From Adlercreutzia faecimuris (GTDB lineage Bacteria > Actinomycetota > Coriobacteriia > Coriobacteriales > Eggerthellaceae), in assembly GCF_022669055.1 (NCBI RefSeq), contig NZ_JAJMLW010000002.1, forward strand, positions 248,001 through 312,000: 64,000 bases of DNA, given 5' to 3'. The notes below the pieces were generated by a model. The model was not told the origin of the DNA, did not search any database, and saw only the letters and a list, made by a program, of their open reading frames with translations. Within the stretch, counting starts at the first letter, position 1, and every line of letters begins with the position of its first letter. Both the position numbers and the translations under genes were made by a program. Positions 1-9,398 of this stretch are shown one piece after another.

Positions 1-338
1 TCGACTACGTCGGCGTGTTCGCCTACTCCCGCGAGGAGGGCACCGCCGCCTTCGACCTGCCGGGCCAGGTCGACGACGACGAGCGGGCCGAGCGCGCCCA
101 GCGGCTGCGCGACGCGGCCGACGCCGCCTCCTCGCCGCTCATCGCCGCGCGCGTGGGGCGCGAGGCGTTCGTGCTCGTCGAGGGCGCCGAGGAGGACGGC
201 CAGCTCTACGGGCGGGCCCAGTGCCAGGCGCCGGAGGTCGACGGCGTGACCTACCTCGACGCCGGCGAGCCGGGCCGCATCGTGCGCGCCCGCATCACCG
301 ACACGCTGCTCTACGAGATGGAAGGCGAGGTGCTCTAG
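1..338 (+). CDS. rimO: Ribosomal protein S12 methylthiotransferase RimO (C-terminal fragment)
   Basis: Partial gene cut by the left window edge; the reading frame is already open at base 3. The visible ~112 residues begin in the end of a radical-SAM domain, with the VGVFAYSREEGTAAF block typical of RimO, which separates it from its paralogue MiaB (present further along). They finish in a TRAM-like RNA-binding domain (FVLVEG...GRAQCQAPEVDG...GRIVRARITDTLLYEMEGEV). RimO methylthiolates an Asp of ribosomal protein S12 using two 4Fe-4S clusters and SAM; those clusters lie outside the window. It ends 4 bp before pgsA-cinA, so the two are probably co-transcribed. Identification is from family motifs only. 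Confidence 0.88.
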   Translation, partial: DYVGVFAYSREEGTAAFDLPGQVDDDERAERAQRLRDAADAASSPLIAARVGREAFVLVEGAEEDGQLYGRAQCQAPEVDGVTYLDAGEPGRIVRARITDTLLYEMEGEVL

Positions 339-342
339 GCCT

Positions 343-1548
343 ATGTCCGCCCCCCAGCGCGCCGAGCGTCTCTGGACGCCGGCCAACGTCGTCACCGTCG
401 TGCGCATCTGCCTGGTGCCCGCCTTCGTGGTGGCGCTTCTGAGCCCGTGGCCCCAGTGGATGGGCCTCACCGACTTCACGGACCAGGCGAAGAGCCTGGT
501 GGCGGCCGGCGTCTTCATCCTCATATCCTGCACCGACTGGATCGACGGGTACCTGGCCCGCAGCCGCGGCGAGGTGACCGACTTCGGCAAGTTCATGGAC
601 CCGCTGGCCGACAAGATCCTCGTGGCGGCGGCGCTGCTCGCCCTGGTGGAGCTCGCCGCGCTGCCCTCGTGGCCCGTGCTCATCATCCTGGCGCGCGAGT
701 TCATCGTGTCCGGCGTGCGCATGGTGGCCGCCAGCCGCGGCGAGGTGATCGCCGCCAGCTGGTACGGCAAGGCCAAGACGGTCTTCCAGATCATCGCCAT
801 CGTGCTGTTCATCGTGAAGGACGGGCTTGAGCTGCCCGATGCCGCGGCGGCCGTGACGAGCCCCCTCTACGTCGTGTCCTGGGCGGTGATGATCGTCGCC
901 CTCGTGCTGACCATCGTGTCGATGATGGACTACCTGGCCAAGGCGCGCCACCTGCTGGGGTTCGGGCCCCGGGCGGCCGCGGGCGCCGCCGGGGATGACG
1001 GTGCCGCCGGCTCCGCGGCCGTTGCGAGCGCCGTCGGCGGGGACGGGCTTGAGGCGTGCGTGGACACCGCGGCGCGGGAGGCGGTGGCGGCCCTCGGGGC
1101 GGCCGGGCTGACCGCGGCCACGGCCGAGAGCCTCACCGGCGGCCTCATAGCGGGCGCGCTCACCGCGGTGCCCGGGTCGTCGGCCGTCGTGCGCGGCGGC
1201 GTCGCGAGCTACGCGCCCGAGGCCAAGGAGGCCCTGCTCGGCGTGGACGGCCGCGCCATCGCGCACGCGGGCGTCGTGAGCGAGCCGGTGGCCCGGCAGA
1301 TGGCCGAGGGCGCCCGCGCGCGCCTGGCGGCCGACGTGGCCGTGGCCGTCACGGGCATCGCGGGGCCGGGCGGCGCCGAGCCGGGCAAGCCGGTGGGCAC
1401 CGTGTGGATGGCCGTGGCCACCGCCGACGGGACGGCCGCCCGCGAGCTGCGCTTCGACGGCGACCGGCGGGCGGTGCGGCTCCAGACGGTGGAGCGCGCG
1501 CTCGGGGCGCTCGCGCGCGCGGCGGCGGGGGAGGAGCCGCTGGGCTAG
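343..1548 (+). CDS. pgsA: Fused CDP-diacylglycerol-glycerol-3-phosphate 3-phosphatidyltransferase / nicotinamide-nucleotide amidase (PgsA-CinA C-domain)
   Basis: 401-residue two-domain protein. Residues ~10-200 are a multi-pass CDP-alcohol phosphatidyltransferase with the complete catalytic signature: D68-G-x2-A-R73, G82, D86, D90. This is the PgsA reaction, the committed step to phosphatidylglycerol in the membrane. A low-complexity Gly/Ala linker (~205-230) leads to a CinA C-terminal (PncC) domain at ~232-395, with AESLTGGLIA and VTGIAGPGG...KPVGTVW motifs; this family deamidates nicotinamide mononucleotide. In many Gram-positives pgsA, cinA and recA are separate neighbours; here the first two are one reading frame directly upstream of recA. 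No internal stop or frameshift is seen. Start ATG lies 4 bp after rimO. Confidence 0.93.
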   Translation: MSAPQRAERLWTPANVVTVVRICLVPAFVVALLSPWPQWMGLTDFTDQAKSLVAAGVFILISCTDWIDGYLARSRGEVTDFGKFMDPLADKILVAAALLALVELAALPSWPVLIILAREFIVSGVRMVAASRGEVIAASWYGKAKTVFQIIAIVLFIVKDGLELPDAAAAVTSPLYVVSWAVMIVALVLTIVSMMDYLAKARHLLGFGPRAAAGAAGDDGAAGSAAVASAVGGDGLEACVDTAAREAVAALGAAGLTAATAESLTGGLIAGALTAVPGSSAVVRGGVASYAPEAKEALLGVDGRAIAHAGVVSEPVARQMAEGARARLAADVAVAVTGIAGPGGAEPGKPVGTVWMAVATADGTAARELRFDGDRRAVRLQTVERALGALARAAAGEEPLG

Positions 1549-1875
1549 CCCGCGGCGCCGGGGAGGCGCCCGCGCGCGGCCTGCCGTGGCGCGCGAGACG
1601 TTCGCGGAGCGCTGCGGCGCGGGCCGCGGGGCGCCCTCCTGCGGCGGGGACGCGCCTCGGCGGCGCTCCCGTGATGCCGTGGCCCCGCGGGGGCGCGTCC
1701 TGGCGGCGCCCCCGCGGGGCGGGGGAGGCGCTCCCGCGTCGTCACGGACCCCGGGGGCCGGGCGCGCGGCGTCGCGGGGCGGTCGCGCCTGCGGCGCCCC
1801 GCCATCTCCGCGCCGTCGCCGGGGGCGCCTAGGATGGCGCTCGGGGCGACTTCCATGGCTTTCCGAAGTTTTCCC
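1549..1875. other. Gene-free stretch upstream of recA
   Basis: About 330 bases of extremely G+C-rich sequence between pgsA-cinA and the recA promoter. Many short GC inverted repeats could form RNA hairpins, but none is followed by a clear T-run. I see no credible start site with a ribosome-binding site, and no RNA gene. It may simply carry the end of the pgsA-cinA transcript. Confidence 0.5.
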
Positions 1876-1903
1876 TTGACGTGCAAACAGGTGTTCGTAT
1901 AAT
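1876..1903 (+). promoter_or_regulatory. recA promoter with embedded LexA operator
   Basis: A -35 TTGACG (1876-1881) and a perfect -10 TATAAT (1898-1903) are separated by 16 bp. The spacer holds CAAACAGGTGTTCG, i.e. half-sites AAAC (1885-1888) and GTTC (1893-1896) around a 4-bp gap. That is one mismatch from the Gram-positive LexA box GAAC-N4-GTTC, which occurs twice exactly upstream of lexA in this window. A repressor bound here would cover both promoter elements, so recA is inferred to be SOS-regulated. Confidence 0.85.
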
Positions 1904-1952
1904 GGACGAAGACCGAAGCCGCGCCCGCGCGGGTACCCTTGAAGGAGTGGGA

Positions 1953-3017
<1,065 letters not shown>

Positions 3018-3020
3018 CCC

Positions 3021-3680
3021 ATGCCCTCCAAGGCCGACCTCATAGCATCCCTGCGCGCCGACATGGAGGCCATCGCCCGCGGCGACGCTCCAGCCGCCGA
3101 GGAGGCGTCTGAAGAGGCGCCGCGGCGTATCGGCGCCCTCCCCCTCGACGACGATCGCGTGGCACGGGGTGCCGGAGAGGCGGGGGAGGACGCGCCGGCG
3201 GGCGAGGGAACAGCCGGGGACGCGGAGCTCACGGCCGAGCGGGCGTTCCAGAAGATCCTGCGGCTCGCGGCCGCCCGCGAGCAGTCCACCGTCCGCATCC
3301 GCGCGCGGCTGGCCCGCGACGGCTGGGGCGAGGCGGAGGCGGAGGAGGCGCTCTCCCGCGCCGTGCGTGCGGGCGCGGTGGATGATCGGCGCTACGCCGA
3401 GGCCCTCGTGCGCATGCGCATCGCATCGGGCCGGGGGGTCGAGGGCGTCCTGGCCGAGGTCGAGGACCTCGGCATCGACCCCTGGGACCTGGAGTCCTAC
3501 GCCGAGTACCGCGCCGCGGGCGACGACGCCGACGTCGACCGCGCCCTCGCCCTGCTGGGGCGCCGCCCGCCACGGGCCAAGAACCAGCGCGACGCCGCCT
3601 TCCGCAAGCTCGTCCAGCAGGGCTTCGGCACCGCCACCGCCGCCACCGCCGCCCGCCGCTGGTCCGAATCCCGACAATAG
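3021..3680 (+). CDS. recX: Regulatory protein RecX
   Basis: 219 residues. RecX binds RecA filaments and modulates recombinase activity. The C-terminal two thirds (~70-219) carries the repeated three-helix pattern of the family: A-x-KILRLAAAREQSTVRIRARLARDGW, then VDDRRYAEALVRMRIASGRG, with a final FRKLVQQGFG...AARRW helix set. The first ~70 residues are acidic, Ala/Glu-rich and probably disordered, longer than in many homologues. The ATG is 3 bp after the recA stop, so it is co-transcribed and probably translationally coupled to recA. The recA-recX order is the conserved one. Confidence 0.9.
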   Translation: MPSKADLIASLRADMEAIARGDAPAAEEASEEAPRRIGALPLDDDRVARGAGEAGEDAPAGEGTAGDAELTAERAFQKILRLAAAREQSTVRIRARLARDGWGEAEAEEALSRAVRAGAVDDRRYAEALVRMRIASGRGVEGVLAEVEDLGIDPWDLESYAEYRAAGDDADVDRALALLGRRPPRAKNQRDAAFRKLVQQGFGTATAATAARRWSESRQ

Positions 3681-3761
3681 CCCGCCGGGCGCGTGGCCGA
3701 GGGGGTGTGCTGTTTTCCCGTCTGCGCTCCAGGCGCGGAGATAATACGCTATACTCTTCCG

Positions 3762-3868
3762 AAGCTATGAGTGATGCGTACCCGCCGGGTATTTGACTAT
3801 AGAGACAAACCTATATCGCGCCTACCCTCCGCGTTCATCGCTCATGCCCGTCCCAAGCGGGCTTTTTT
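3762..3868 (+). ncRNA. Structured leader or small RNA with intrinsic terminator, upstream of rny
   Basis: A -10-like TATACT (3750-3755) precedes a compact foldable segment. P1 pairs ATGAGTGATG (3767-3776) with CATCGCTCAT (3836-3845), 10 bp with one G-U. Inside are hairpins TACCC/GGGTA (3779-3791) and TATAG/CTATA (3798-3815, 8-nt loop), giving a three-way junction. Directly after P1 comes GCCCG/CGGGC (3846-3862) followed by TTTTTT (3863-3868), an intrinsic terminator 50 bases before the rny start. CCCGC (3781-3785) could alternatively pair with GCGGG (3857-3861), breaking the terminator. It may be a stand-alone sRNA or a riboswitch/attenuator of rny; I do not recognise a known class. No good -35 is visible. 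Confidence 0.55.
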
Positions 3869-3917
3869 ACTGGAAAAACCGAACCGTGAACCCAAGACGC
3901 AGACGAAAGGGGGACCA

Positions 3918-5450
3918 ATGCCCGAGATCATCTGGCTGGTCATCGGTGCCGTCGCCGGCATCGCCCTCGGCTTCGTCGCCACGCGCCTCCTTGCCAGCTC
4001 CGCCACCAAGCGCGCCGCCGAGGAGGCGGCGTCCGTGGTCGAGAACGCCAAGCAGCAAGCCGAGACGATGCGACGAGAGGCCGTCATCGAGGCCAAGGAC
4101 CAGGCCCTGAAGTACAAGCAGGAGGTCGAGGACGCCAACAAGGAGCGCATGCGCGAGGTGCGCAGCGCCGAGAACCGCATCACCCAGCGCGAGGAGTCGC
4201 TCGACCGCCGCAGCGAGACCCTCGACGCCCGCGAGCACCAGATCTCGTCCCTCCAGGGGCAGATCGAGCGCCGCGAGCGCGACCTGGACGAGGCCGAGGC
4301 CGAGATGGGCCGCCGCCTCGAGCGCGTCGCCGGCATGACGCCGGACGAGGCCAAGGAGGAGCTGCTCGACACCATCCGCGACGAGGTCACCCACGAGTCG
4401 GCCGCCATCATCCGCGACGCCGAGGCCCGCACCAAGGCCGAGGCCGACAAGAAGGCGCGCATGATCCTGTCCCTCGCCATCCAGCGCGTGGCCGCCGACC
4501 ACTCCGCCGAGAACACCGTGTCGGCCATCCACATCCCCTCCGACGACCTCAAGGGCCGCATCATCGGCCGCGAGGGCCGCAACATCCGCTCCTTCGAGCA
4601 GCTGACCGGCACCAACCTCATCATCGACGACACCCCGGAGTGCGTGACCATCTCGTGCTTCGACCCCGTGCGCCGCGAGATCGGCCGCGTCACCATGGAG
4701 AACCTCGTCGCCGACGGGCGCATCCACCCGGCCCGCATCGAGGAGATGTACGGCAAGGCCGTCCAGCTCGTGAACCAGCGCGTGCAGGAGGCCGGCGAGC
4801 AGGCCGCCTTCGACACGGGCATCCACGACCTGCACCCCGAGCTCGTCCGCACCCTCGGCCGGCTGCGCTACCGCACCTCCTACGGCCAGAACGTGCTCAA
4901 CCACTCGCTGGAGGTGGCCTACCTCTCCGGCGTCATGGCCTCCGAGCTGGGGCTCGACCCCATTCCCGCCAAGCGCGCGGGCCTGCTGCACGACCTGGGC
5001 AAGGCCGTCGACCACGAGGTCGAGGGCAGCCACGCCGTCATCGGCGCCGACCTGGCGCGCCGCTTCGGCGAGCGGGTCGAGATCGTGCACGCCATCGAGG
5101 CGCACCACGGCGACGTGGATCCCAACACCGTCATCGACGTGCTCGTCCAGGCGGCTGACGCCATCTCCGCGGCGCGCCCCGGCGCCCGCAAGGAGACGCT
5201 CGACGCCTACATCAAGCGCCTCGAGAAGCTGGAGGAGATCGCCAACGCCCACGAGGGCGTCGAGCGCACCTACGCCATCCAGGCCGGCCGCGAGGTCCGC
5301 GTCATGGTGAAGCCCGAGGTGGTCGACGAGGCCCAGTCCGTGGTGCTGGCCCACGACATCGCCCACCAGATCGAGAGCGAGATGCAGTACCCCGGCCAGG
5401 TCAAGGTCGTGGTCATCCGCGAGAGCCGCGCCGTCGACTACGCCAAGTAG
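3918..5450 (+). CDS. rny: Ribonuclease Y
   Basis: 510 residues, typical for the family. RNase Y is a membrane-anchored endoribonuclease that initiates mRNA decay. In order: an N-terminal transmembrane helix ([19 protein letters not shown], ~4-22); a long Glu/Arg/Lys-rich coiled coil (~30-175); a KH domain with [12 protein letters not shown] (~210-270); and an HD domain with NHSLEVA and LLHDLGK, whose His/Asp residues bind the catalytic metal. The ATG at 3918 is chosen because AAAGGGGG precedes it and the protein then starts at the membrane anchor; an upstream in-frame ATG would fall inside the structured leader. The GHKL gene follows after 3 bp. Confidence 0.97.
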   Translation: MPEIIWLVIGAVAGIALGFVATRLLASSATKRAAEEAASVVENAKQQAETMRREAVIEAKDQALKYKQEVEDANKERMREVRSAENRITQREESLDRRSETLDAREHQISSLQGQIERRERDLDEAEAEMGRRLERVAGMTPDEAKEELLDTIRDEVTHESAAIIRDAEARTKAEADKKARMILSLAIQRVAADHSAENTVSAIHIPSDDLKGRIIGREGRNIRSFEQLTGTNLIIDDTPECVTISCFDPVRREIGRVTMENLVADGRIHPARIEEMYGKAVQLVNQRVQEAGEQAAFDTGIHDLHPELVRTLGRLRYRTSYGQNVLNHSLEVAYLSGVMASELGLDPIPAKRAGLLHDLGKAVDHEVEGSHAVIGADLARRFGERVEIVHAIEAHHGDVDPNTVIDVLVQAADAISAARPGARKETLDAYIKRLEKLEEIANAHEGVERTYAIQAGREVRVMVKPEVVDEAQSVVLAHDIAHQIESEMQYPGQVKVVVIRESRAVDYAK

Positions 5451-5453
5451 CCC

Positions 5454-6542
5454 ATGGCCGAGGAATCGCTCGGCTCCTTCGTGGAGTCGGTATGCGGCGA
5501 GGGTCATCTCCGGGTCGAGGACGACCTCGGGGATGGCTTCGTCCGCCTTCGGAGCTCCGAGGCGGAGCGCCGTCAGGCGGCCCAGGACATCCGCTGCACC
5601 GAGGACATCGTCATCGAGATGCTGCGCAACTCCCGCGACGCCGGCGCGCGCAACATCTTCCTGGCCGTGCAGCGCGAGGACACGGCCCGCTCCCTCGTCG
5701 TCGTCGACGACGGATCCGGCATCCCGGCCGCCCTCCACGGGCGCGTCTTCGAGCCGCGCGTCACGTCGAAGCTCGACACGGCGCGCATGGACAAGTGGGG
5801 GATGCACGGCCGCGGCATGGCCCTCTACTCCATCGCCGTGAACGCCGAGGAGGCGCGCGTGGCCTCGTCGGCGCCGGGCTTGGGCTCGGCCATCGCCGTC
5901 ACCACCGACCTCACCCGCCTCGGCGAGAAGACCGACCAGTCCACCTTCCCCGTCTTCGAGGCCACCGACGCCGGCTCCCAGGCCATGCGCGGCCCGAAGA
6001 ACATCCTGCGCACGGCGGCCGAGTTCGCCCTGGAGCACCGCCACGACTGCAGCGTCTACTGCGGCTCGTTCACCGAGGTGGCCGCCACCCTCTACGCCTT
6101 CGGTATGGCCACCACCTCGGCCGCGGCCCGCGCCTTCTGCGAGGACGCCCGCGCGCTGCCCGCGTCCAAGCGCCTGGCCGCCGCCGCCGACCCCGCCGTC
6201 CTGGCCGAGCTGGCCGCTGACATGGGGCTCTCGCTCTCCGAGCGCAGTGCGCGGCGCGTCATGGACGGCCAGATCGCGCCTCTGCCCTCGCTCATGGACC
6301 GCCTGCGCGCCGAGAGCTTCTCCCGCGCGCCGGTCCGCAAGGCCAAGCAGCCGCGGCGCCCCTCCCGCGACGCCCGCGGCCTGGTGCTCGCCGAGGCCGA
6401 CGTCGCCGAGCTGCGCGAGGAGGTCGGCCGCCTCTTCTCCGAGCTGGCCGGCCGCTACTACCTGGACGCCTCGGTCGAGCCGGAGGTGCGCGTCGCCTCC
6501 GACGCCATCCGCATCACCATCCCCGTCGAGAAGCTGCGCTAG
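5454..6542 (+). CDS. GHKL-family ATP-binding protein of unknown function
   Basis: 362 residues. The N-terminal half is a Bergerat-fold ATPase domain: N box with E55 and N59 (IEMLRNSRDAGA), G1 box VVDDGSGIP (83-91), G2 box GMHGRGMAL (116-124). This fold is shared by Hsp90, MutL, histidine kinases and anti-sigma kinases. I see no phosphoacceptor histidine domain, sensor domain or membrane helix, so it is not an ordinary sensor kinase. The C-terminal half (~200-362) is not recognisable to me and contains a basic patch (VRKAKQPRRPSR). It lies 3 bp after rny and upstream of spoVS, where Firmicutes usually carry ymdB. The function is unknown; a role with RNase Y or SpoVS is only suggested by context. 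Confidence 0.8.
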   Translation: MAEESLGSFVESVCGEGHLRVEDDLGDGFVRLRSSEAERRQAAQDIRCTEDIVIEMLRNSRDAGARNIFLAVQREDTARSLVVVDDGSGIPAALHGRVFEPRVTSKLDTARMDKWGMHGRGMALYSIAVNAEEARVASSAPGLGSAIAVTTDLTRLGEKTDQSTFPVFEATDAGSQAMRGPKNILRTAAEFALEHRHDCSVYCGSFTEVAATLYAFGMATTSAAARAFCEDARALPASKRLAAAADPAVLAELAADMGLSLSERSARRVMDGQIAPLPSLMDRLRAESFSRAPVRKAKQPRRPSRDARGLVLAEADVAELREEVGRLFSELAGRYYLDASVEPEVRVASDAIRITIPVEKLR

Positions 6543-6693
6543 GGCGCCGCGCGGCGGGCCGGCCCGGTTGCGCCGTGAGGGGATTACCGGTAAAATGACC
6601 GGCAGTCTAACGGTTCGCCCCGTTGCGGGTCATCACGCCGTGAAACGCACCACCGAACGAACGACAAACGAAGCGCACGACAAGGAACAGCAC

Positions 6694-7017
6694 GTGTCTA
6701 CCACAGACCCCAAGCCGGAGATCGGCTGCCTGAAAGTATCCTCGAAGTCCTCTCCCGCCTCGGTGGCGGGCGCCATCGCCGGCATGATCAAGGACGGCGT
6801 GGCCGTCGAGATCCAGGCCGTCGGCGCCGGCGCCGTGAACCAGGCGGTCAAGGCCATCGCCATCTCCCGCGGGTTCCTCTCGCCCATCGGCATCGAGATC
6901 GTGTGCGTGCCCTCCTTCGCCGACATCGTCATCGACGGCGAGTACCGCACCGCCATCCGCTTCGCGGTGGAGCCCCGCTACCTGCGCGGAACCGTCGACG
7001 GGGGAGAGGCGCGCTAG
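6694..7017 (+). CDS. spoVS: Stage V sporulation protein S (SpoVS-like)
   Basis: 107 residues: ~20 variable residues followed by the highly conserved SpoVS core (CLKVSSKSSPASVAGAIAGM, then EIQAVGAGAVNQAVKAIAI, then IVIDGEYRTAIRF). The start is GTG at 6694, with AAGGA seven bases upstream; further in-frame codons upstream belong to non-coding sequence after the GHKL gene. SpoVS is a small Alba-like nucleic-acid-binding-type fold needed for late sporulation in Bacillus, but it is widespread in non-sporulating lineages, including this one. It is encoded between the rny/GHKL pair and miaB, an arrangement resembling the Firmicute rny-ymdB-spoVS...miaB region. The exact molecular role is unknown. 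Confidence 0.92.
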   Translation: MSTTDPKPEIGCLKVSSKSSPASVAGAIAGMIKDGVAVEIQAVGAGAVNQAVKAIAISRGFLSPIGIEIVCVPSFADIVIDGEYRTAIRFAVEPRYLRGTVDGGEAR

Positions 7018-7056
7018 AGCCTCCCGCCGCCGCCCACCCCAACCCCTAAGGACGCC

Positions 7057-8424
7057 ATGACCCCCACCTTCGACCGGATGACCTTCTGCATCCACACCTT
7101 CGGCTGCCAGATGAACAAGCACGACTCCGAGCGCATCGCCGGCATGCTCGAGGGCCTCGGCGCCACGATGGTCGACGCCGTCGAGGACGCCGACATCGTC
7201 GTGTTCATGACCTGCTGCGTGCGCGAGGCCGCCGACACGCGCCTCTACGGCCAGGTCGCCTCCCTCAAGAACGTGCCGCTGCGCGCCGGCTCGCCGCTTC
7301 CCAAGCGCATCGTCGCCGTGGGCGGCTGCATCGGCCAGCGCGACGGCGAGAAGCTCACCGAGCAGCTGCCGCACCTCGACGTGGTGTTCGGCACCCACAA
7401 CCTGGGGTCGCTGCCGGGCCTGCTCGCCCAGGCCGTGGCCGACGGCGCGCACCACGTGGAGGTCCTGGAATCGTCGAGCGACTTCCCGACGGAGCTGCCG
7501 ACGGCCCGTGAGCACTCCTGGGCGGCCTGGCTGCCCATCACCGTGGGCTGCGACAACTTCTGCTCCTACTGCATCGTGCCCTACGTGCGCGGCCGCGAGA
7601 AGTCGCGCGCCCTCGAGGACATCGAGCGCGAGGCCCGCGGCTACGTGGAGGCCGGCGTGCGCGAGATCACGCTGCTCGGCCAGAACGTCAACTCCTACGG
7701 CCGCGACCTCTACGGCGAGCCGCGCTTCGTCGACGTGCTCGACGCCGTGGACGCCACGGGCATCGAGCGGCTGCGCTTCGCCACGAGCCACCCCAAGGAC
7801 CTCACCGACGAGGTGATCGCGCGCTTCGGCAGCCTGCGCTCGCTCATGCCGGCGCTGCACCTGCCGGCCCAGTCGGGATCCGACCGCATCCTGGCGGCCA
7901 TGAACCGCCGCTACACCCGCGAGCACTACCTGGGCCTCATCGCGAAGCTGCGCCGCGCGTGCCCCGACATCGCCCTGTCGACCGACCTCATCGTCGGGTT
8001 CCCCGGCGAGACCGAGGAGGACTTCCTGCAGACGCTCTCGCTGGTGCGCGAGGTGGGCTACGGCCAGGTGTTCACCTTCATCTACTCCAAGCGCGAGGGG
8101 ACGCCGGCGGCGAAGATGGCCGACGACACGCCGCGCGAGGTGATCCAGGAGCGCTTCGACCGCTTGGTCGAGGCCGTGCAGGAGGGCGCCTGGCAGGCGA
8201 ACCAGGCCGAGCTGGGGCGCGTGGTCCCGGTGCTCGTCGAGGGCACCTCCAAGCGCGACGCGGCCATGCTCACGGGTAAGAGCCCCAAGAACCAGACCGT
8301 CCACGCGCCGCTGCCCGCGGGGCTCGACGCGGCTGGCCTAGTGGGGACCGTCGTGGACGTGCGCGTGGACGAGGCCCGCACGTGGTACCTGGCCGGCACG
8401 GTGGAGGGGGCGCCGCGCCCGTGA
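7057..8424 (+). CDS. miaB: tRNA-2-methylthio-N6-dimethylallyladenosine synthase MiaB
   Basis: 455 residues. MiaB adds a methylthio group to i6A37 of tRNAs reading UNN codons. The N-terminal UPF0004 domain has its three cluster cysteines (C17 in HTFGCQMN, one in FMTCCVRE, one in VGGCIGQ). The radical-SAM motif CDNFCSYC sits near 165-175, followed by the barrel (GQNVNSYG, HLPAQSGS) and a C-terminal TRAM domain. The start ATG at 7057 has AAGGAC just upstream. Its stop overlaps the miaA start in GTGA, so MiaB and the isopentenyl transferase that makes its substrate are translationally coupled. Confidence 0.97.
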   Translation: MTPTFDRMTFCIHTFGCQMNKHDSERIAGMLEGLGATMVDAVEDADIVVFMTCCVREAADTRLYGQVASLKNVPLRAGSPLPKRIVAVGGCIGQRDGEKLTEQLPHLDVVFGTHNLGSLPGLLAQAVADGAHHVEVLESSSDFPTELPTAREHSWAAWLPITVGCDNFCSYCIVPYVRGREKSRALEDIEREARGYVEAGVREITLLGQNVNSYGRDLYGEPRFVDVLDAVDATGIERLRFATSHPKDLTDEVIARFGSLRSLMPALHLPAQSGSDRILAAMNRRYTREHYLGLIAKLRRACPDIALSTDLIVGFPGETEEDFLQTLSLVREVGYGQVFTFIYSKREGTPAAKMADDTPREVIQERFDRLVEAVQEGAWQANQAELGRVVPVLVEGTSKRDAAMLTGKSPKNQTVHAPLPAGLDAAGLVGTVVDVRVDEARTWYLAGTVEGAPRP

Positions 8425-9353
8425 GGCCCGTCGTCTGCGTGGTGGGGCCGACGGCCTCGGGCAAGACCGCCGTCGCGCAGGAGATCGCGCTCGCCCTCGG
8501 AGGCGAGGTGGTCAGCGCCGACTCCATGCAGGTCTACCGCGGCATGGACATCGGCACGGGGAAGATCCCGCCCTCCGAGCGGCGGGTGCCCCACCACGGG
8601 CTCGACCTGGTCGACCCCGGCGAGCCCTATTCCGCGGCCCTGTTCCAGCCCTACGCGCGCGGCTGCTTCGCCGCCATCGAGGGGCGCGGCGGCTGGCCCG
8701 TCCTGGCCGGCGGCACCGGCCTCTACGTGCGCGCCGCCATCGACGACTACGACTTCCCGGCAGGCGAGCAGGTGGGAAACCCCGTCCGCGACGAGTGCAT
8801 GGCCTTCGCCGAGGCCCACGGCGCCCAGGCCCTGTGGGAGCGCCTGCGCGCGGCCGACCCCGAGAGCGCCGCAGTGGTCCACCCCCACAACGTCCGGCGC
8901 GTCGCCCGCGCCCTCGAGCTTCTGGCCGAGGGCGGCTCCTATGCCGAGCAGAAGCGCAACCTGGCGACGCTTCCCCAGGCCGTGCCCGCCGTCCAGGTGG
9001 GGCTCGCCGTCGATCCCGGCCAGCTGCGCGCGCGCATCGACGCGCGGGTGGACGCCATGGTCGAGGCGGGCCTGGTCGACGAGGTTAAAGGTTTGTTAAA
9101 CGGGGGCTTCAGGGCCGGGGTCACCGCGCCCCAGGCCATAGGATATAAGGAGATCGTCGACGCCCTGGAGGGGCGCTGCACCCTGGCCGAGGCCGTGGAG
9201 GCCGTCAAGGCGGCCACACGGCGCTACGCCAAGCGCCAGCGCAGCTGGTTTCGCCGCGACGCCCGCATCCGCTGGGTGGACGCGGGATCCGGCGACGCCG
9301 CCGCCATCGCGCGGGAGGCGCTCGCGGCCCTGGGCGACGACCTGCACGCGTAA
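8421..9353 (+). CDS. miaA: tRNA dimethylallyltransferase MiaA
   Basis: 310 residues. It transfers the dimethylallyl group from DMAPP to A37 of tRNA, producing the substrate for MiaB encoded immediately upstream. Visible: P-loop VGPTASGKT at the N-terminus, SADSMQVYRGMDIGT, the GGTGLYVRA motif, and the RRYAKRQRSWFRRD motif near the C-terminus. I chose the GTG at 8421, which overlaps the miaB stop by 4 bp and places the P-loop at residues 7-15; an in-frame GTG 39 bases upstream lies inside miaB and would add a tail with no family counterpart. Confidence 0.95.
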   Translation: MRPVVCVVGPTASGKTAVAQEIALALGGEVVSADSMQVYRGMDIGTGKIPPSERRVPHHGLDLVDPGEPYSAALFQPYARGCFAAIEGRGGWPVLAGGTGLYVRAAIDDYDFPAGEQVGNPVRDECMAFAEAHGAQALWERLRAADPESAAVVHPHNVRRVARALELLAEGGSYAEQKRNLATLPQAVPAVQVGLAVDPGQLRARIDARVDAMVEAGLVDEVKGLLNGGFRAGVTAPQAIGYKEIVDALEGRCTLAEAVEAVKAATRRYAKRQRSWFRRDARIRWVDAGSGDAAAIAREALAALGDDLHA

Positions 9354-9398
9354 GCGCCGCCGGCCCCGCCCGCGACGCGGGAACGAGGGAGGCGCCCT

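Noticed and set aside
3762-3868. 6S RNA, SRP RNA or a known riboswitch class
   Set aside because: The conserved 6S bubble, SRP GNAR loop region and familiar aptamer cores (purine, TPP, c-di-GMP, fluoride) are not visible; left as an unclassified RNA.
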